Source: Lumnitzera littorea (taxonomy: Eukaryota > Streptophyta > Magnoliopsida > Myrtales > Combretaceae). Taken from it: a stretch of DNA of 64,000 bases. The notes under the pieces are model-generated. The model ran no database searches. It was not told the origin of the DNA and worked only from the letters and a program-made list of their open reading frames with translations. The position numbers were made by a program, and so were the translations under genes. Numbering within the stretch: position 1 is the stretch's first letter; each line of letters starts with the position of its first letter. Location: assembly GCA_024138015.1 (NCBI GenBank), contig JAMXBB010000011.1:66788308-66852307 (forward strand). The letters run 5' to 3'. Positions 35,554 to 47,903 of the stretch are shown here, piece by piece.

Positions 35554-36138
35554 TTATCTTTGGGACAACTTTGGTTGGCTCTTTAGATATCTCAAGGATT
35601 CATGATCAGTGTAGATCACGAATTCCTTGGGCAGTAGGTAGTGGTGCCATACCATGAAGGCTCGAATTGAGGAGTAGAACTCCTTGTCATAGACAAAATA
35701 GTTGAGTGTGCCTCCTTGAAGTTTCTCGTTGAAGTAAGCAATAGGTTGGCCTTCTTGCATCAATACAACACCTATGCCTAGTCCGGACGCATCATACTCT
35801 ACCTCAAATACCTTGTCGAAGCTCGGTAGAGTTAAGACGGAGGTTGTAGTTAGCTTCTCCTTCATGTCTTTGAAACTCCTCCTCTCTTTCTCACCGTATC
35901 TGAATTCAATATTCTTCTTCAAGAGTTCGGTGAGTAAGGCTGCAATCGTACTGAAATTCTTTATGAATCGGCAATAGAATGATGCTAGGCTGTGGAAACT
36001 TCCCACGTCAGCAAAACAGGTCGGCTCAGGCCATTTTATAATCACTCTTATCTTCTCCTCATCAACTCGGATGCTACTTTTGCTCATAACAAATCCCAAG
36101 AAGATCACCTTCGATTGATAGAAATCGTACTTCTTCAA
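35554..36138 (-). pseudogene. pol: Reverse transcriptase end and RNase H of element E
   Basis: A 194-residue open frame. It begins with FLGFVMSKSSIRVDEEKI (residues about 14-31) from the reverse transcriptase connection, then FYCRFIKNFS, and RNase H features VEYDASGLGIGVVL (first catalytic Asp, residues about 109-122), DKEFYSSIRA (catalytic Glu) and IYTDHESLRYL (Asp), followed by the tether to integrase. RNase H removes template RNA during cDNA synthesis. This is the longest intact coding piece of the element and the best handle for classification. Confidence 0.9.
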
Positions 36139-36189
36139 ATTGGCGTAAAGTTATTCAGCTTGGAGTTTTGCAAGCACTTGTTGGAGATG

Positions 36190-36564
36190 CTCTTGATGCA
36201 TCTCTAGGTCGGGATTGTATACTAGAATGTCGTTAAAATAAATCACGACAAACCTTCCCAATAACTCTTGAAGCACATGATTTATAAGTCGCATGAATGT
36301 GCTCGACGCATTGGATAGCCCAAATAGCATTACAAATTACTCATATAAACCATGTCGTGTCTTGAATGCGGTTTTCCACTCATTTCCTTCACACATTCGG
36401 ATCTGATGGTATTCAGATTTGAGATCAATCTTGGAGAACACTCTTGCTCTACTTAACTCATCTAGCATACCCACATACATCCTCCAAGAGCCATCTTTCT
36501 TTGGTACTAATAGGGCCGGCACAGTACTGGGGCTTAAGGACTCGCGTACATACCCTTTCTTCAA
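36190..36564 (-). pseudogene. pol: Reverse transcriptase palm and fingers of element E
   Basis: 36337-36564 reads through ESLSPSTVPALLVPKKDGSW, then an internal gap removing the conserved stretch before DMLDEL, then KIDLKSEYHQIRM and EWKTAFKTRHGLYE. A broken extension to about 36190 contains the catalytic motif, here YFND at 36229-36240 rather than the usual YFDD. The Asp-to-Asn change is explained by one transition and would abolish polymerase activity. Confidence 0.85.
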
Positions 36565-36597
36565 GAAGTCGTCTACTTGCTTCTACAATTCGGTAGC

Positions 36598-36840
36598 CTA
36601 TTCAAGGTTCAGCCTATAGATAGGCTTGTTCGGTAGTGCGGCTCCTAGCTGTAGGTCATTCGCATGCTCAACGCCTTGGATTGAGGGTAGACCCTCCAAT
36701 AGCTCCTCTAGAAACAGGTCAGCAAAGTCCTCCAGTAGGGTTTTTACCTCAATCGGTAGCCCTTCCTCCCTGGGTCTCATCTCTAAAAGCCTCTTGACAA
36801 GCAAATAGGTTGGTCCCTCTAGCTCCATTTCTCTTTTCAC
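36598..36840 (-). pseudogene. pol: Linker before reverse transcriptase, element E
   Basis: Open frame with LLVKRLLEM, a LLEDFADLFLEELLEGLP block and GVEHANDLQLGAALPNKPIYRLN. This is the hallmark stretch that precedes the fingers domain in plant gypsy Pol. It joins directly to the reverse transcriptase segment on its left, after a stop. Confidence 0.85.
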
Positions 36841-37103
36841 TTCGGTTCAGGTTGGTACCAAAGCCTCCTTCTTCAGGGTTTGGCTAAGTTAAGATTACAT
36901 GACTTTTACCTGCTTGGTAGTCATAGGACTCAATTTCAATCTTCTTCCTTCATGCTCTATCGAACATATGTTCCTTCTACCATCATATATAATTGCTCGA
37001 TCAAACATCTATGGTCGTCCAAGTAAAAAGTGGGATGCACTCATGAGCAGTACGTCATAAAGCACTTCATCTCAATACCTACCTATACAGATCGGCACAT
37101 CAC

Positions 37104-37490
37104 CTATTTGTTCACTTGTAAGGCTCCCTTATTACTGAGCCAATGAAGCTTATAAGGTTTTAGGTAAGGAATGGTCGGCAATTTCAGCTGTTGGACCATA
37201 AATGCAGAGACTACATTAGTGTAACTTTTACTGTCAACGATCAGTGCACATAGTGATTCGTTCACCTTATACCCAATATGGAAGAGATTTTCTCTTTGCT
37301 TGTCTTCAGGCATAGGACTAATACTTATTGTCCTCCTCAACACTAGAGCGGTCGGTATGAAGTTGCCTTCCTCGCTATAGATAACTTCCTCCTCAGACAA
37401 CTCAATCTGTTCATCTTCCTTCAACTCCTTTACTTCCTCGTTAGTACTATTGACCTCAACAGTTGGCACCTCGCCTCTAATCACCATCAT
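37104..37490 (-). pseudogene. pro: Aspartic protease region of element E
   Basis: A 128-residue frame. The first 60 residues are acidic (EEEVIYSEEGNF) as in the gag-protease spacer. The protease fold follows, with the active-site triad region reading LIVDSKSYTNV (residues about 84-94) where the usual DSG/DTG has its Gly changed to Lys. The protease would cut the polyprotein during particle maturation. The changed triad suggests inactivity. Confidence 0.8.
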
Positions 37491-38640
37491 TCGCTTGTTC
37501 AGACACTAAACGGCCATGTATCTGAATCCTTGGCATTTAAAATACTTGATTTCACTCATCTTTCTCTCTAAACTCTGGCCATTCTCAAACTTCCTTAGGG
37601 CTTCCTTCTCTTTTGCTCGAGCAGTTTGAGCAGGTTGGGTCTCAGTGACCTTGCTCGGTTTTGTTTGCACAAGTCTGCTCAGAACAGGTCGGCTATTTCC
37701 AAGATAGTTGACAAGTGGTTGGAATCTTCCTATTCGGTGCCTTTTTATCCTATGGGCAACTCAGATTGCATCATCGAGTGTTCTAACATCTAGGGTTTCC
37801 AGGACATCCCCAATCTCATACTACAATCCACCAATGAATCAAGATACAGTTCGATCTTCTGGCTCTATGACTTCACATCGGATCATTAGCATCTAGAATT
37901 CTTTAATGTAAGCGTCCACACTTGATCCTCCTTGCCTCAGTTCTTGCAGTCTTTTGAAGGCATCCTATAGATAATAGCTTAGCATAAACCTTCTCCACAT
38001 GACTCTCTTCATATTATCTCAACTCCTAATCTCTCGTTTTCCTTCCCTTCTTCTAGTGGCTTGCAAGTTCTTTCACCATAAGGCAGCATAACCAGTGAAC
38101 TCCAACACAGGATGTCTAACCTTTGCATTGTTAAGCACTTCATGGCATTCAAACTACTTTTTAATCTTGTCTACCGAGTCTAGGTAGTCTTCAGCATCAC
38201 CACTTTCAGAAAAACTTAGGATACGCATCCTGAGTCCTTCGACTCTAAGGGCCTGAACATTTCTTTCTTCAGCTCCATAGTACTCTTCTACATCATCATC
38301 TCCTTCTACTTCTTCCTCAATCTCTTTAAGCGCTAACCTACATCTAGCATCCCTATTAACTCCTTTAACTCGGGGTGGTCGAGTTGGGGCATTAGCTCGG
38401 CCAAATTAGCCATTGCCTCATTATTGCTGCTTACATTCCCTAATGGGGCTATTTCTAGCTCGCTGTCTGTCTTCTTGTATGACAGTCACCAGACTAGCTG
38501 CCAAATTGGTAAGCCTATCTAAGTGGTCACCTACTAACTAGGGTGAGAAGCTTCCTTCCTGTCTTTGACTATGTTAAGTACCACTTTCTTGATTTCCCAA
38601 AGTTCCTTACACACTTGAATCCAACATTGATGTTTACTTT
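37491..38640 (-). pseudogene. gag: Gag of element E
   Basis: The retrotransposon gag domain is readable at about 38050-38240 on the minus strand (GDAEDYLDSVDKI, then FTGYAALW). A zinc knuckle near 37500-37560 reads YFKCQGFRYMAVXC, in which the first Cys and the His of the CX2CX4HX4C pattern are both Tyr, each a single transition away. Gag packages element RNA. Many stops. Confidence 0.75.
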
Positions 38641-38833
38641 ACAATGACAATTTCTTAACAAACACATAGTCAACCACAATTTGTTTTGGTGTATCGAAAA
38701 TAGGGGAAAAACAGAGTACAAAACACTTCTCACTGCTAAACTTCAAAGCTAACAATAGAATCACTATTATACAAGAGCAGTGACAAACTATTAAAAGAAC
38801 ACAGTAGTAGAATCTAGCCTCGAATGTAGCTAA

Positions 38834-38848
38834 GCTTTGATACTAAGA
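38834..38848 (-). other. Primer binding site of element E
   Basis: On the minus strand TCTTAGTATCAAAGC directly follows the LTR end. It differs from TCTTGGTATCAGAGC at two positions, both G to A. This is the initiator-Met tRNA type. Confidence 0.8.
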
Positions 38849-39771
38849 TGATATGGACTTATGGATGAACACACAAACCCGATATCATGGATAACTAAAG
38901 GGGTGGGTCCAAGCTGCAGGATGGCTTAAAAAGTAAATGATAATCGAAGGCTGAGCAAGGGGTTCTTATGTACCGATGAAAGATTTGACACACCAATACC
39001 TTACACGAGTTCAAGTCACACTTGATATGATGCACAAGTATGGCCAAAGGTCACTCACCACTAGTCCATGCTCGAATAGGCTAGATAAGAGTAGCTTAAG
39101 AGTAAGAGGGACACTTAGCTTAAAAGTGAAAAAGTTCAGTGTATTCGTCTATATTCTGATATCCTTCAACTTTTACAGTATGACGGTATTTATATCTTCC
39201 TATTAGGGTAAATCCTAAGTTACATAAATTACAAAAGATTGGTCATTATTTGCTAAAAACAAAAGAGAATAATTTACAAGAAAAATATGAAATTGTGCAA
39301 AAGAAGGAATATGGACATTCTTTGTCAGAAAGGACAATACAAATGTTAATAAAGGATAGTGCATATACATTTTTACTATGATTCTAATAGTATTGTGGTC
39401 TGAGCAGGGGTGGACCTCGGTTTAGGCCTATTCAGCGTCAGAAGGGGCTGGACAGTAGTTGGTTTAAGGACGACTCACATTGGGGTTGTCTTCGGATCAT
39501 CAGCTCCTGACAATTCTTCTTGGCCTCAGTACAGTAAAGATTGCTGCATTCAGATTTGGTGCTTGGACTATGGTTTAATGGAGGGTTCGGCTTGGTATGC
39601 TAGTTAATCACCTCAGCAACATCTTGGATAGCATGGAGAGCTAAGCAACTCGATAGATCAGATTGGGGCAAGCACTACTCCTCGGTGCTTAACTCTCCTT
39701 GAACAGCTCGGTGAACCACTTGAGAGAGCCCTCGAGCTCGAGATCATGTAATCGGTCCTTGATCCCTATCG
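38849..39771 (-). repeat. 5' LTR of element E
   Basis: On the plus strand begins TGATATGGAC and ends TCCCTATCG (expected CA at the outer end changed to CG). Collinear with 33250-34165 throughout. Confidence 0.9.
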
Positions 39772-39776
39772 GTTTC

Positions 39777-40414
39777 TCTACATGTTAGATATTCATTTAA
39801 CCCCCCTAATACTACTTATTCCTTCTCATTGCTTTTTTTTTTCCCCTCTAAGTCATCTATGTATCAGTTTCTTATTATTCATTTAAGGCCATGTAAAGCG
39901 CAAGGCTTATGCAACACAGATGTGAAACATAATTGAGTCTCCTCATCTGTGTATAACGTACATCTTAAGCTTTTAAGTGATTATTATTGTATAGTTATAC
40001 GCACTTGCTTTACATGTTATCAGTATGGAAATGATCAAACTTAATAACTAGTTGCTTGTAAATTAATACTAGCAAATCTAATTGTAATGTATATGCAAAT
40101 TAGATGTGAGTAAGTATAAGGATGATTAGGATATATGATCTTATTTATGCTTTATCCTATAGGTACAAGTTTCCAAAATTCAAAATTGAAACCTACCTTG
40201 TATATCGCCTAAAAACTACTTTAAAACTTATACCTTACAAAAATTATAAGATATAAAGTATCTTGTAAAACCTACAAAATTATTCTAGTACTTTTTCATA
40301 ATATTAATGGAAAATTTTCAACAACCTGTACAAGTTTCTATTCATTCAAATTCTTTGATTATTTACCCGCCATAAGTTGAAAAAAGTGACATTACAAAAT
40401 TTATCTCATATAAC
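39777..40414. other. Short spacer between elements E and A1, no gene
   Basis: AT-rich sequence with a T-run near 39832. Nothing recognisable as coding or repeated within the window. Confidence 0.5.
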
Positions 40415-40419
40415 ATCGT

Positions 40420-41280
40420 AATAGGAATTGAGCCATTGTACCCTTGACTCGAACTCAAGCACGAGGACTTAAGAGCATGGCAAGGTACATCCTTTCATCC
40501 CTACCTACACTCAAGGAGTCCAAGCTGCTTTTGACTATTGACCTGCCATAGATGACAAGCTAAACACCTCACTATTTGTCAATGATCGAGTACTAACCCG
40601 AGGAAACTGCTCTATTGACAACTCAACCAACTTGCTGACTAGCTTGGTCACACTTGTTCCAACCTCCCAAGAGCACATCCAAGCTAACACAAACCCTAAA
40701 GTTCGTAGATCAACTTAGCATCGACTGAATCTAATCGTACCTTTTTGTCTGCTTCTACATAGACCTTCCCTGTGATTGTCTACTACATCTCCTAACTATC
40801 TACATGAAGGAATTTACTAAAGAAGCTTCTATTTTGCAATTTCTGTTATACCCCTTTGTCTATTTCTTATATTTTACTTATTTTGGACAATGCCCTTTTT
40901 TTCTTTTCCATGTTTAGTAAGTTACCCTAGAATTACGATTATAAAATGCCCCCTTGTAAGTAACCGCAATCATCATCCTTTTGATTATCAAATGTACAGT
41001 ATCTTTTTTGTGTAAAGCTTTAAGCTTATTCTATTTACTCCTATACTATCCCCTAAGCAAGGTTAAGTGGTGAGTGACCTTAAAAAGCTACTCGTGCATC
41101 ATATTGAGCTAATTCGTGAGTCTACAGAGGTTCCTTGGTGCACCATATCCTTGGAATCGTTTGTGGGTTTGCTTATTCTCTTCTATTTTCGCATGTCCAT
41201 CATCTTAAATTTCAAGCTTTCTATAAGCTTAGAGCCACCTCGATGACTTCACCTTTGTCTACCCTTGATGCAACGTATCA
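40420..41280 (+). repeat. 5' LTR of element A1 (family A, 861 bp)
   Basis: Starts TAATAGGAATTGAGCC (expected TG, now TA) and ends GCAACGTATCA just before the primer site. A TATAAAA box lies at 40940-40946. Inverted copies of the same family are the LTRs of A2 at 46700-47560 and 62549-63367. Confidence 0.85.
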
Positions 41281-41295
41281 TCTTGGTATCAGAGC
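41281..41295 (+). other. Primer binding site of element A1
   Basis: TCTTGGTATCAGAGC, a perfect match to the initiator-Met type site, directly follows the LTR. Confidence 0.85.
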
Positions 41296-41732
41296 AAAAG
41301 TTCATATTGGGTAAGTTACTGTTGTGCTATGTTATTGTTGTATTGAGTTAGAACACTACTGTAGTAATATGTATAGAATCAGTGTTGTTGCTTATGTGGT
41401 TGCGTGAGATGTAGCTATAGTGTTTTGGTAAGTGGTAAAAGTAGTATCACTGTTCTTTATAGTAGCTATTGTGTAGTACCCTTTTTTACTATGCCTTAAG
41501 ACTTAGGAAATAGAGCAAGCATTAATGGAGCATTTTTGTTATTCATAGAAGTAGTTGTTGTACTGGTATTTTGTAGTAGAATATATCTGGACCTTGGTAT
41601 TTGTATGGAAGAAGTTGTGTATACATTTATGTGTGGTTGATTGGTTAAAGATAGTTTATATTGTTTTTAGGTAATAGTGAGAATCTGAATACTATGTGTT
41701 TTACTATAGGAATAAGACCAAGTTGAGAGAAG
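41296..41732 (+). other. Untranslated leader of element A1
   Basis: Non-coding DNA between primer site and gag ATG, normal in position and size for gypsy elements. No further structure noted. Confidence 0.5.
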
Positions 41733-42989
41733 ATGACTAATTCTAGTGTAATGCAGGAATCGAAGATGATAATAGGTATTGTCCACCACGGTCAACAACC
41801 CTAAAATACCCCCATAAGTTTTGATGAAGCGACTAACTTGATAGTTGACTTGACTCAAGCTATTCATGCGTTAGCCTCTTGACTAGTTAAGGTCATCTAC
41901 AATACTCCCTAAGCTACTTCTAAAGTTGGTAATGCTGGTTGTGATGCTCAACGTATGCGAAGGCAATTCTTAGCTCCGTAAGACTGGGGTGGAGAAGTAG
42001 GAGGACATGTATAGAGGAGGATAGACTTAGGTGAAGGTAACAAGGAGAATGAAGAGGACAATTATGAAGTAGAGCATAAAGCTCATGCACCCTAAGCTGC
42101 CGATCATATGAAGCTTCAAATCCCAAGCTTCGATAGTTTTAGGAATGCTAATGAGTACTTAGATTGGGAAGAGAAGGTAGAGTAAGTCTTCGATTATTAT
42201 CAATATTAGGACCATGATAAGGTCACAATTGCTACATTAAAGTTTATAAGATATGCTACGATGTGATAGAGGAAATTTCAAACCTTGCAAAAACGAGATG
42301 GATATGGAGAGGTTAGTACTTAGCTAGAGTTGAAAAGAGTTTGTAGAGCCAAATTTGTGCTGGATACCTATTTACAGGATCTTTTACTCAGCTTCAAGAA
42401 CTAAAGCAAGGGAACTACACTGTTGATGAGTACATATGAGAATTCCTAACTATTTGGAGGTAAGAGATATAAGATATAATAGAACTACAACATTTTATCA
42501 CTTTAAATGAGGCTACAAGAATTGCTTAACGTATGGAAAGACAGAGCAGGAATAGGTCAATCCGACCTTTAGTAAGCTAACCTGTCCAGTCCAGCTAACC
42601 TACTTAAGGAAGTCATAGTGCTCCATACAGTGTTGAGCTAAGTAGGTGGACAAATGTCATAATTGAGTAGAAGAGCCGACCTAGTGACAGTGAAGCACTA
42701 AAGAGGACATATGAGAAAGGATAAGGATTAAGACGAAAGATTAGCCAAATAAAGTATTTTAAGTGTTAAGAATTCGGGCACTTGGTTGCCTAATGTCCGA
42801 ACAAACTAATCATGGCTATCAAAGGCGATATTTCGAGAGTTGAAGTAGATTGTATGAATCGGGAGCCTTAAGAAAGAGAGGAACTAGAGAAGAACACTAA
42901 CAGTAGCAAAGAACTTGTTGAAGAAGATATATTTGCTAAAGATCTAGATAAGTTAACTTTAGTTGTCAAACGAGCAATGAACATCGAAC
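41733..42989 (+). pseudogene. gag: Gag of element A1
   Basis: Begins ATG ACT AAT and shows an N-terminal helical block (LIVDLTQAIHALAS), then the gag domain with MKLQIPSFDSFRNANEYLDWEEKVE (about 42112-42185) and a zinc knuckle at about 42753-42795. The knuckle reads YFKC..EFGHLVA..C, so the first Cys has become Tyr. More than ten stops interrupt the frame; many can be explained as CAA/CAG/CGA changed to TAA/TAG/TGA. The B element gag at 53075 is its closest relative in the window. Confidence 0.8.
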
Positions 42990-43425
42990 CATCTATTGAG
43001 GAGGAGCAATACAAAAAACTTATTCTTATTACATGTAAGGTGAATGAATAAGCGTATCCACTTATTGTAGATAGTGGGAGTTGCATCAACGCTATATCTA
43101 TCAACTTAGTTTGAAAGCTCAAGTTGCTAACCTTATCATACCCAAGATCGTACCACTCCATCGGTTAAACAAAAAGGAAGCACTGCATGTCACTCAACAA
43201 GTGTTGCTATCGATCTTGATTAGGAACTATCGATGAGATTCTTTGTGATGTTTGATTGGAAAGTTATACATGATAGATTCAAAAACACATATGCATTTGG
43301 GAAAGGTGGAAGGAAAATAACCTTGAATCCCATGACCCTCAATCAAGTGAGCGAATTACAAGCCAAGCTAGCCCAAGGATCTAAGAAGACCTTAATCCTT
43401 AGCCATTCTAAGCTTAGAGAGGTTA
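42990..43425 (+). pseudogene. pro: Protease and spacer of element A1
   Basis: Includes LILITCKVNE, then the active site LIVDSGSCINA with DSG intact at 43070-43078. An open stretch from 43233 follows, with FDWKVIHDRFKNTYAF and KITLNPM. Solo LTR C1 enters at 43426, within the KLREV codons, and the frame resumes at 46462 or 46467 with LTFLLRRRLLEL. Confidence 0.8.
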
Positions 43426-46400
43426 TGTGAGCTACGTATTTAGTGAATAAGAATCGCGCAGGTAAATTTAAGGTGTCGATAAAATTAATTCGATTAATGT
43501 AAAAACTTATATATAAGCTCAAGATATCAGTTGAAGAAATCTCGTAAGCTCGAAATTTAAAAATATAGCTAAAATAGTAAGAATTTACTATATATTTATT
43601 ATATTATCAGATACGTGTGGCATAAGTTCTGAAAATTAACAAATACTTATTGATATATTTTAAGAGTAACATAATTAATATTAGATGCTAAGTAATATAT
43701 AAAAGACTTATATATACATCGATTATAATTATTATATAAATATATATCCATAATTATTAGAAATACTCGAAAATGCATAAATATTACCAAATAAATAACG
43801 GAAAATATAAGAAAATTAATAGGAAATTACCAAAGACATATAAGATGCTGTAGGAGGTGTAGTAATAGGATTTAGAATGCATAGAATGAAGATTAGCCAT
43901 TTTGACACCTCATCATGTACACATGTTAAGTTGATAAGAAAAAATCAAGAGCAACTCAATTGGAGATATGAAAAAGGCCATCTGCTATCTAGAACAAGTT
44001 TAGGCAATTATAAGGCTTGGGAAAAATTCTAGAAGTGGACAATATAGAGAAAAAAAGTGAAGAAAAAAATTTGGAAAATTTAGTCACGGATTTGGGGTTT
44101 TATATGATCTTAAGGAAGACGACTGACTGAGAGTGAAACTAAGTGGTACTTTGAAAGAGTGGCTGACAACAAAATGGGCCAATACACCCTCCCTTCTCTA
44201 TGGTGACTAAAGCTCGAGTTTTTGATAAGTCACTAAATTTCTCTGATTCCATAAAAAAATTATGGAAAAATAGCAAACAATCACAAAAAATTATGAAATT
44301 TGGTTTTCACTAGTATTTTCACATGAGGAATTGAAATATCTAATCATACTTTCAAAATTTTTAGTGTAGATATAAGGTCCTTAAGAAAAACGCCCTGCAC
44401 ACTGAATTTCAAATGAGTAATTAAAAGACCAATTAATATAGTTTCAACTTGAAATTTTGTGGTTATACTCTTAAGATGTTGAATTTTGATGTTATGTTGT
44501 CGGATTTTTGAGAAAAATTCATTTTCGTCAAAACAGTGTACTATATGAGTATTTCCAAAAAGAGCTTTAATGATTCTTTATAAAACTATGGTGTAATATA
44601 TGATTATTACCTTACAGCAGCTTGAAGTGGATTATTATGATTTAAGAAATGATGATTTTTAAGTAAAAAGTTGGTATTTAGTGAATTTGACACTAAATTT
44701 TTAAGTTACTATATAAGTGTAAATAAGTATCGAATATATTAGGAGTTGATATATATATATAATTGAAGTTCTTAGTGGATATTTGTTGATGTTACAAAGT
44801 GTGAAAATTCTGGAAATGCAAGAAAAGCTTGTGTATGAGTTAAATAGTAAGTTGTGATAATGGTTGAAGGGTCAGAAACTATGTTAGAAAGAAGATTGGA
44901 ATATATTTTAGGAGTGAATAACTTGATTGTATTAAAAATGAGCTTAGGGTTAGAAAGTAATTGATATTGGAACTTTATAACTATGCTGGAGTCATAATGT
45001 GAGTCAAGAACTTCTTAAGTAGAAACCTAACTTACAGTAATAAGTTAGAACCTTAGTTAGAACCTTGATCAAAACCTTAATTAGAAACTTAGTCAAAACC
45101 TATCTCAAGTCAATTGAAAGTTAGATAAATAACTAAGGAACCTATTAATGTCAAAATGTAAACCTACTTAATAGTGAAAATAAGTTCTTACTTTATATGT
45201 GAATTTAAAATTGAAGTTGTGTATTACATCTAAGGATTATTAACAAATATCATGAATGTAACATATAGGAGTGTGTGACGTTATATCCAGGTAAGTTGGG
45301 ATCGATGCTCAATGTCATATTGAAGTATCATATCAGGATACTTGGAGGAGTAAGAGTGCTTGTTTGTGATCGTAGTTAGATTGTTTGTGCGTGTACTATG
45401 TGTATGCTTAGGATATTGATTGTTGAGTGGGAGTTAAGCTCTAAGTGTTGTTTTCTACTTAAATATATATTATATCTTGTGTGTATGAACTCGGTTAGTC
45501 ACTAATAATCTGGACTAATCTTAAGTTGACTAAACAATTAACCTGACATTTACGATAACCCATTAGGGATAACAATTAGGTTTTCAAACTAAATGCCGAC
45601 GCATTCATTAAGGATAGTAGAAATTGTTCTTTTCTCACCCTTAGTCAAACTAAGCGATAGGAGAGGGGGTCACGACAAGGTTAGGATCAGTGGTTCCAAT
45701 GTTGTCTAGGGAGGAAGGTGATATCCATTGCACAAGCCTAAATTTAGTTTGATAGTATCACATTGAAACCCCTTAGAATCCAAGTTAGAGTAGACGAAAT
45801 TACTCTAACTTCACAATGAACTGGTTAAATATTGTAAGATGCTATATCATTTGTCTATTACATTTGCATATAATTAATGATTGAATAGCCTTATTTGTTA
45901 ATGTGTTCTTACAAATCCGTCCCTTCTTACTGAGCTAGTTAAGCTCACATCCCTATAAATTGTTTTGTAGGTACAGAATAGTACTAGAAGATACCTCGTT
46001 ACACTTGTCCACAGGTTAGTTTCGACAGGTTAGGAGTAAAGTAAAGAAGCTAAATGAATGAAATGAAGCTCAAGTTTCTTTTGTCTTTCTTTTGTAGGAG
46101 GATTATAAGGTCTTCTTAGGAGGCCTTATAATCTTTGCTGGCTTGCTGTTATTATTATATATGTAATGTAGTCCTCTTGTGGAGATGAATAGTTTTTTTT
46201 TTTTTTTAAACTTTGTACTCTTGATGTACCTAAGATTATGTAATGAATTAATCTATCTATAAGTATAAGAAAATTTATTTTGTAAAATATTACTCCATAG
46301 GTTTATATACTTCAAGTGCCCATCCGACTACTTTAAAGCTAGTTAAGTCATCGTTCACCTTGTATGGACTATACCTATGTTAGTAGCTTAGGGAATAGCT

Positions 46401-46466
46401 TCTAACTTAAGTTAGTTTACACGACAGAACTGTTACAACTCCTTAAGTTTGGGGTGTGATAAGTTA
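43421..46466 (+). mobile_element. Solo LTR C1, Tekay/Del-like long LTR
   Basis: A 3.04 kb block starting TGTGAGCTAC (43426) and ending GGGGTGTGATA (46461), with flanks GGTTA (43421-43425) and AGTTA (46462-46466) differing by one transition. It is collinear with C2 at 55753-58809: shared blocks include the start, AGTTAGAGTAGACGAAATT (against AGAGTGGGCACAATTT), CTCACATCCCTATA and the end GGTTTACACG..G..CTGTTAC. The GGGGCGTGACA-type end is typical of LTRs of the Tekay/Del chromovirus group, which is known from family knowledge. No internal coding region, so it is a solo LTR. Confidence 0.8.
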
Positions 46467-46694
46467 TCTGATCAAATGAGCTTACCTTTTTGTTAAGAAG
46501 AAGATTGTTGGAATTGAATGAGCAAGTCATGCCATCAAATGAGATATATGAGTTGCTTGATGAATATGTCAACTTGTTTCCTAAATAGTTGCTTAAAGGA
46601 CTACCACTTTTTCAAGGGATTGAACACTGTATTGACTTAATTCTTGGTACCACCCTTTCGAATATGCCTACTTATCAAATGAATCCTAAGCAAG
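46467..46694 (+). pseudogene. pol: Reverse transcriptase linker of element A1
   Basis: Reads RRRLLELNEQVMPSNEIYELL, DEYVNLFPK, GLPLFQGIEHCIDLILGTTLS and YQMNPKQ, the stretch just before the fingers domain. A2 is inserted after this point; the next A1 codons are found at 63373. Confidence 0.85.
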
Positions 46695-46699
46695 TAACC

Positions 46700-47560
46700 C
46701 GATGTGCTGCACCAAGGATCGATAAGGTTGGCTATATCTAAGGTAAGTCCAAGCCCACAGAAAGCTTAAAATGGATGATGAAAGACACAAAAAAGAATAG
46801 TAAAACAAGAAAAACCCACGAATGACTCTAAGGATGTGACACATCAAGGAACTTCGTGGACTCATGAACTAACTTAATATGATGCACAAGTAATTCAATA
46901 ACTTCACTCGCTACTTAACCTTGCTTAAGGATTATGATAAGAGTAAGTAAGTCAAACAAGTATGTTAAGAGCTCATAAGAAAGAAGCTCAATATATTCAA
47001 TAATAAATGATCATTCCTTTGTAGCTACAAAATACAAGGGCATTTATACCAAAAATTCTAGGGCAACCTACTAAATGTGGATACGACTAAAAGGGCGTGG
47101 TACAAAATAAGTAGAGTACAAGAAATAGACAAAGGGTATAATAGAAATTGAAGGAATAGAAGCTTCTTTGGCAGATTCTTTTATGCATATAGCTGAGGTA
47201 CGTGGCAATCATTCATTAGAGAGACTCCTAGAGAAATAGACAAAATAGTACAGGTAGATGTCGAGCTAGTCTATGAGCTATATGGAGTTGTGTCAGCTTG
47301 GACGTAATCTAGGAAGCTTAGACGAGTGTAGTCGAGCTAATGGGCGAGTGAGTCGAATTGTCAATTAAGCACTCCTAAGGTCAGCATTCAAAGATCATCA
47401 ATAGGCATGAGAGAGCTTCGCTTGATAGTGGTAGTAGGGTGATGGATAGAAATATCTCAAATTCTTCAAGTATCGATTAGGAAAGGAGAATGTGCCTTAC
47501 TAAGCTCTTGAGTCCTCAAGTACATGCTCAATCAACGGTCTTGTAGCTCAATTCCTATCA
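46700..47560 (-). repeat. 3' LTR of element A2
   Basis: 861 bp, inverted relative to 40420-41280. On the minus strand it begins TGATAGGAATTGAGC at 47560 next to a GGGAGGGAA polypurine tract (47561-47569). The outer base is changed (CGATG for TGATG). Confidence 0.85.
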
Positions 47561-47569
47561 TTCCCTCCC

Positions 47570-47903
47570 AATTGATTTGGATTTGGTATCAAACTAGTTG
47601 GTCTTCTTATCGAGCTTCTTTAGAGTGGTATGCATAAGGTTGACAACATTGAACACATTAGAAACTCCAAAGTCGTCAGGTAGTTCCACTTAATAGGTAT
47701 TGTCATTGATCTTCTAGAGTATCTTGAATGGTCCTTTAGCCTAAGTGGATAACTTGTTTTTCCTCTGGCTTAGGAGCTTCACTTTACTTAGGTGTAACTA
47801 TATTAGATTGTTGGGTTGAAATTGCTTTGCCTTCCTTCCTTTCCTTTTTTCCTCTATCTTCTTAGCAGCTCGGTTGATCTACTGGGCAACCTTTTTATAG
47901 ATC
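47570..47903 (-). pseudogene. pol: Integrase C-terminus of element A2
   Basis: Minus-strand remnants of the C-terminal domain, with QQIYKKVAQ and INRAAKKIEEK near 47840-47900 and broken segments for the HLRK..L and PFKIL.KINDN-type blocks to the left. The last residues precede the polypurine tract. D2 separates it from the integrase core. Confidence 0.75.

Larger units (their letters stand above)
33245..39776 (-). mobile_element. Gypsy retrotransposon E, structurally complete, minus strand
   Basis: LTRs at 33250-34165 (916 bp) and 38849-39771 (923 bp) flank gag, protease, reverse transcriptase, RNase H and integrase on the minus strand. The perfect duplication GTTTC lies at 33245-33249 and 39772-39776. 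The initiator-Met primer site beside the right LTR and a polypurine tract beside the left LTR agree with minus orientation. Domain order and primer type fit the plant chromovirus group of Ty3/gypsy. All domains carry stops or frame breaks, and several catalytic residues are altered, so it is inactive. Confidence 0.9.
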
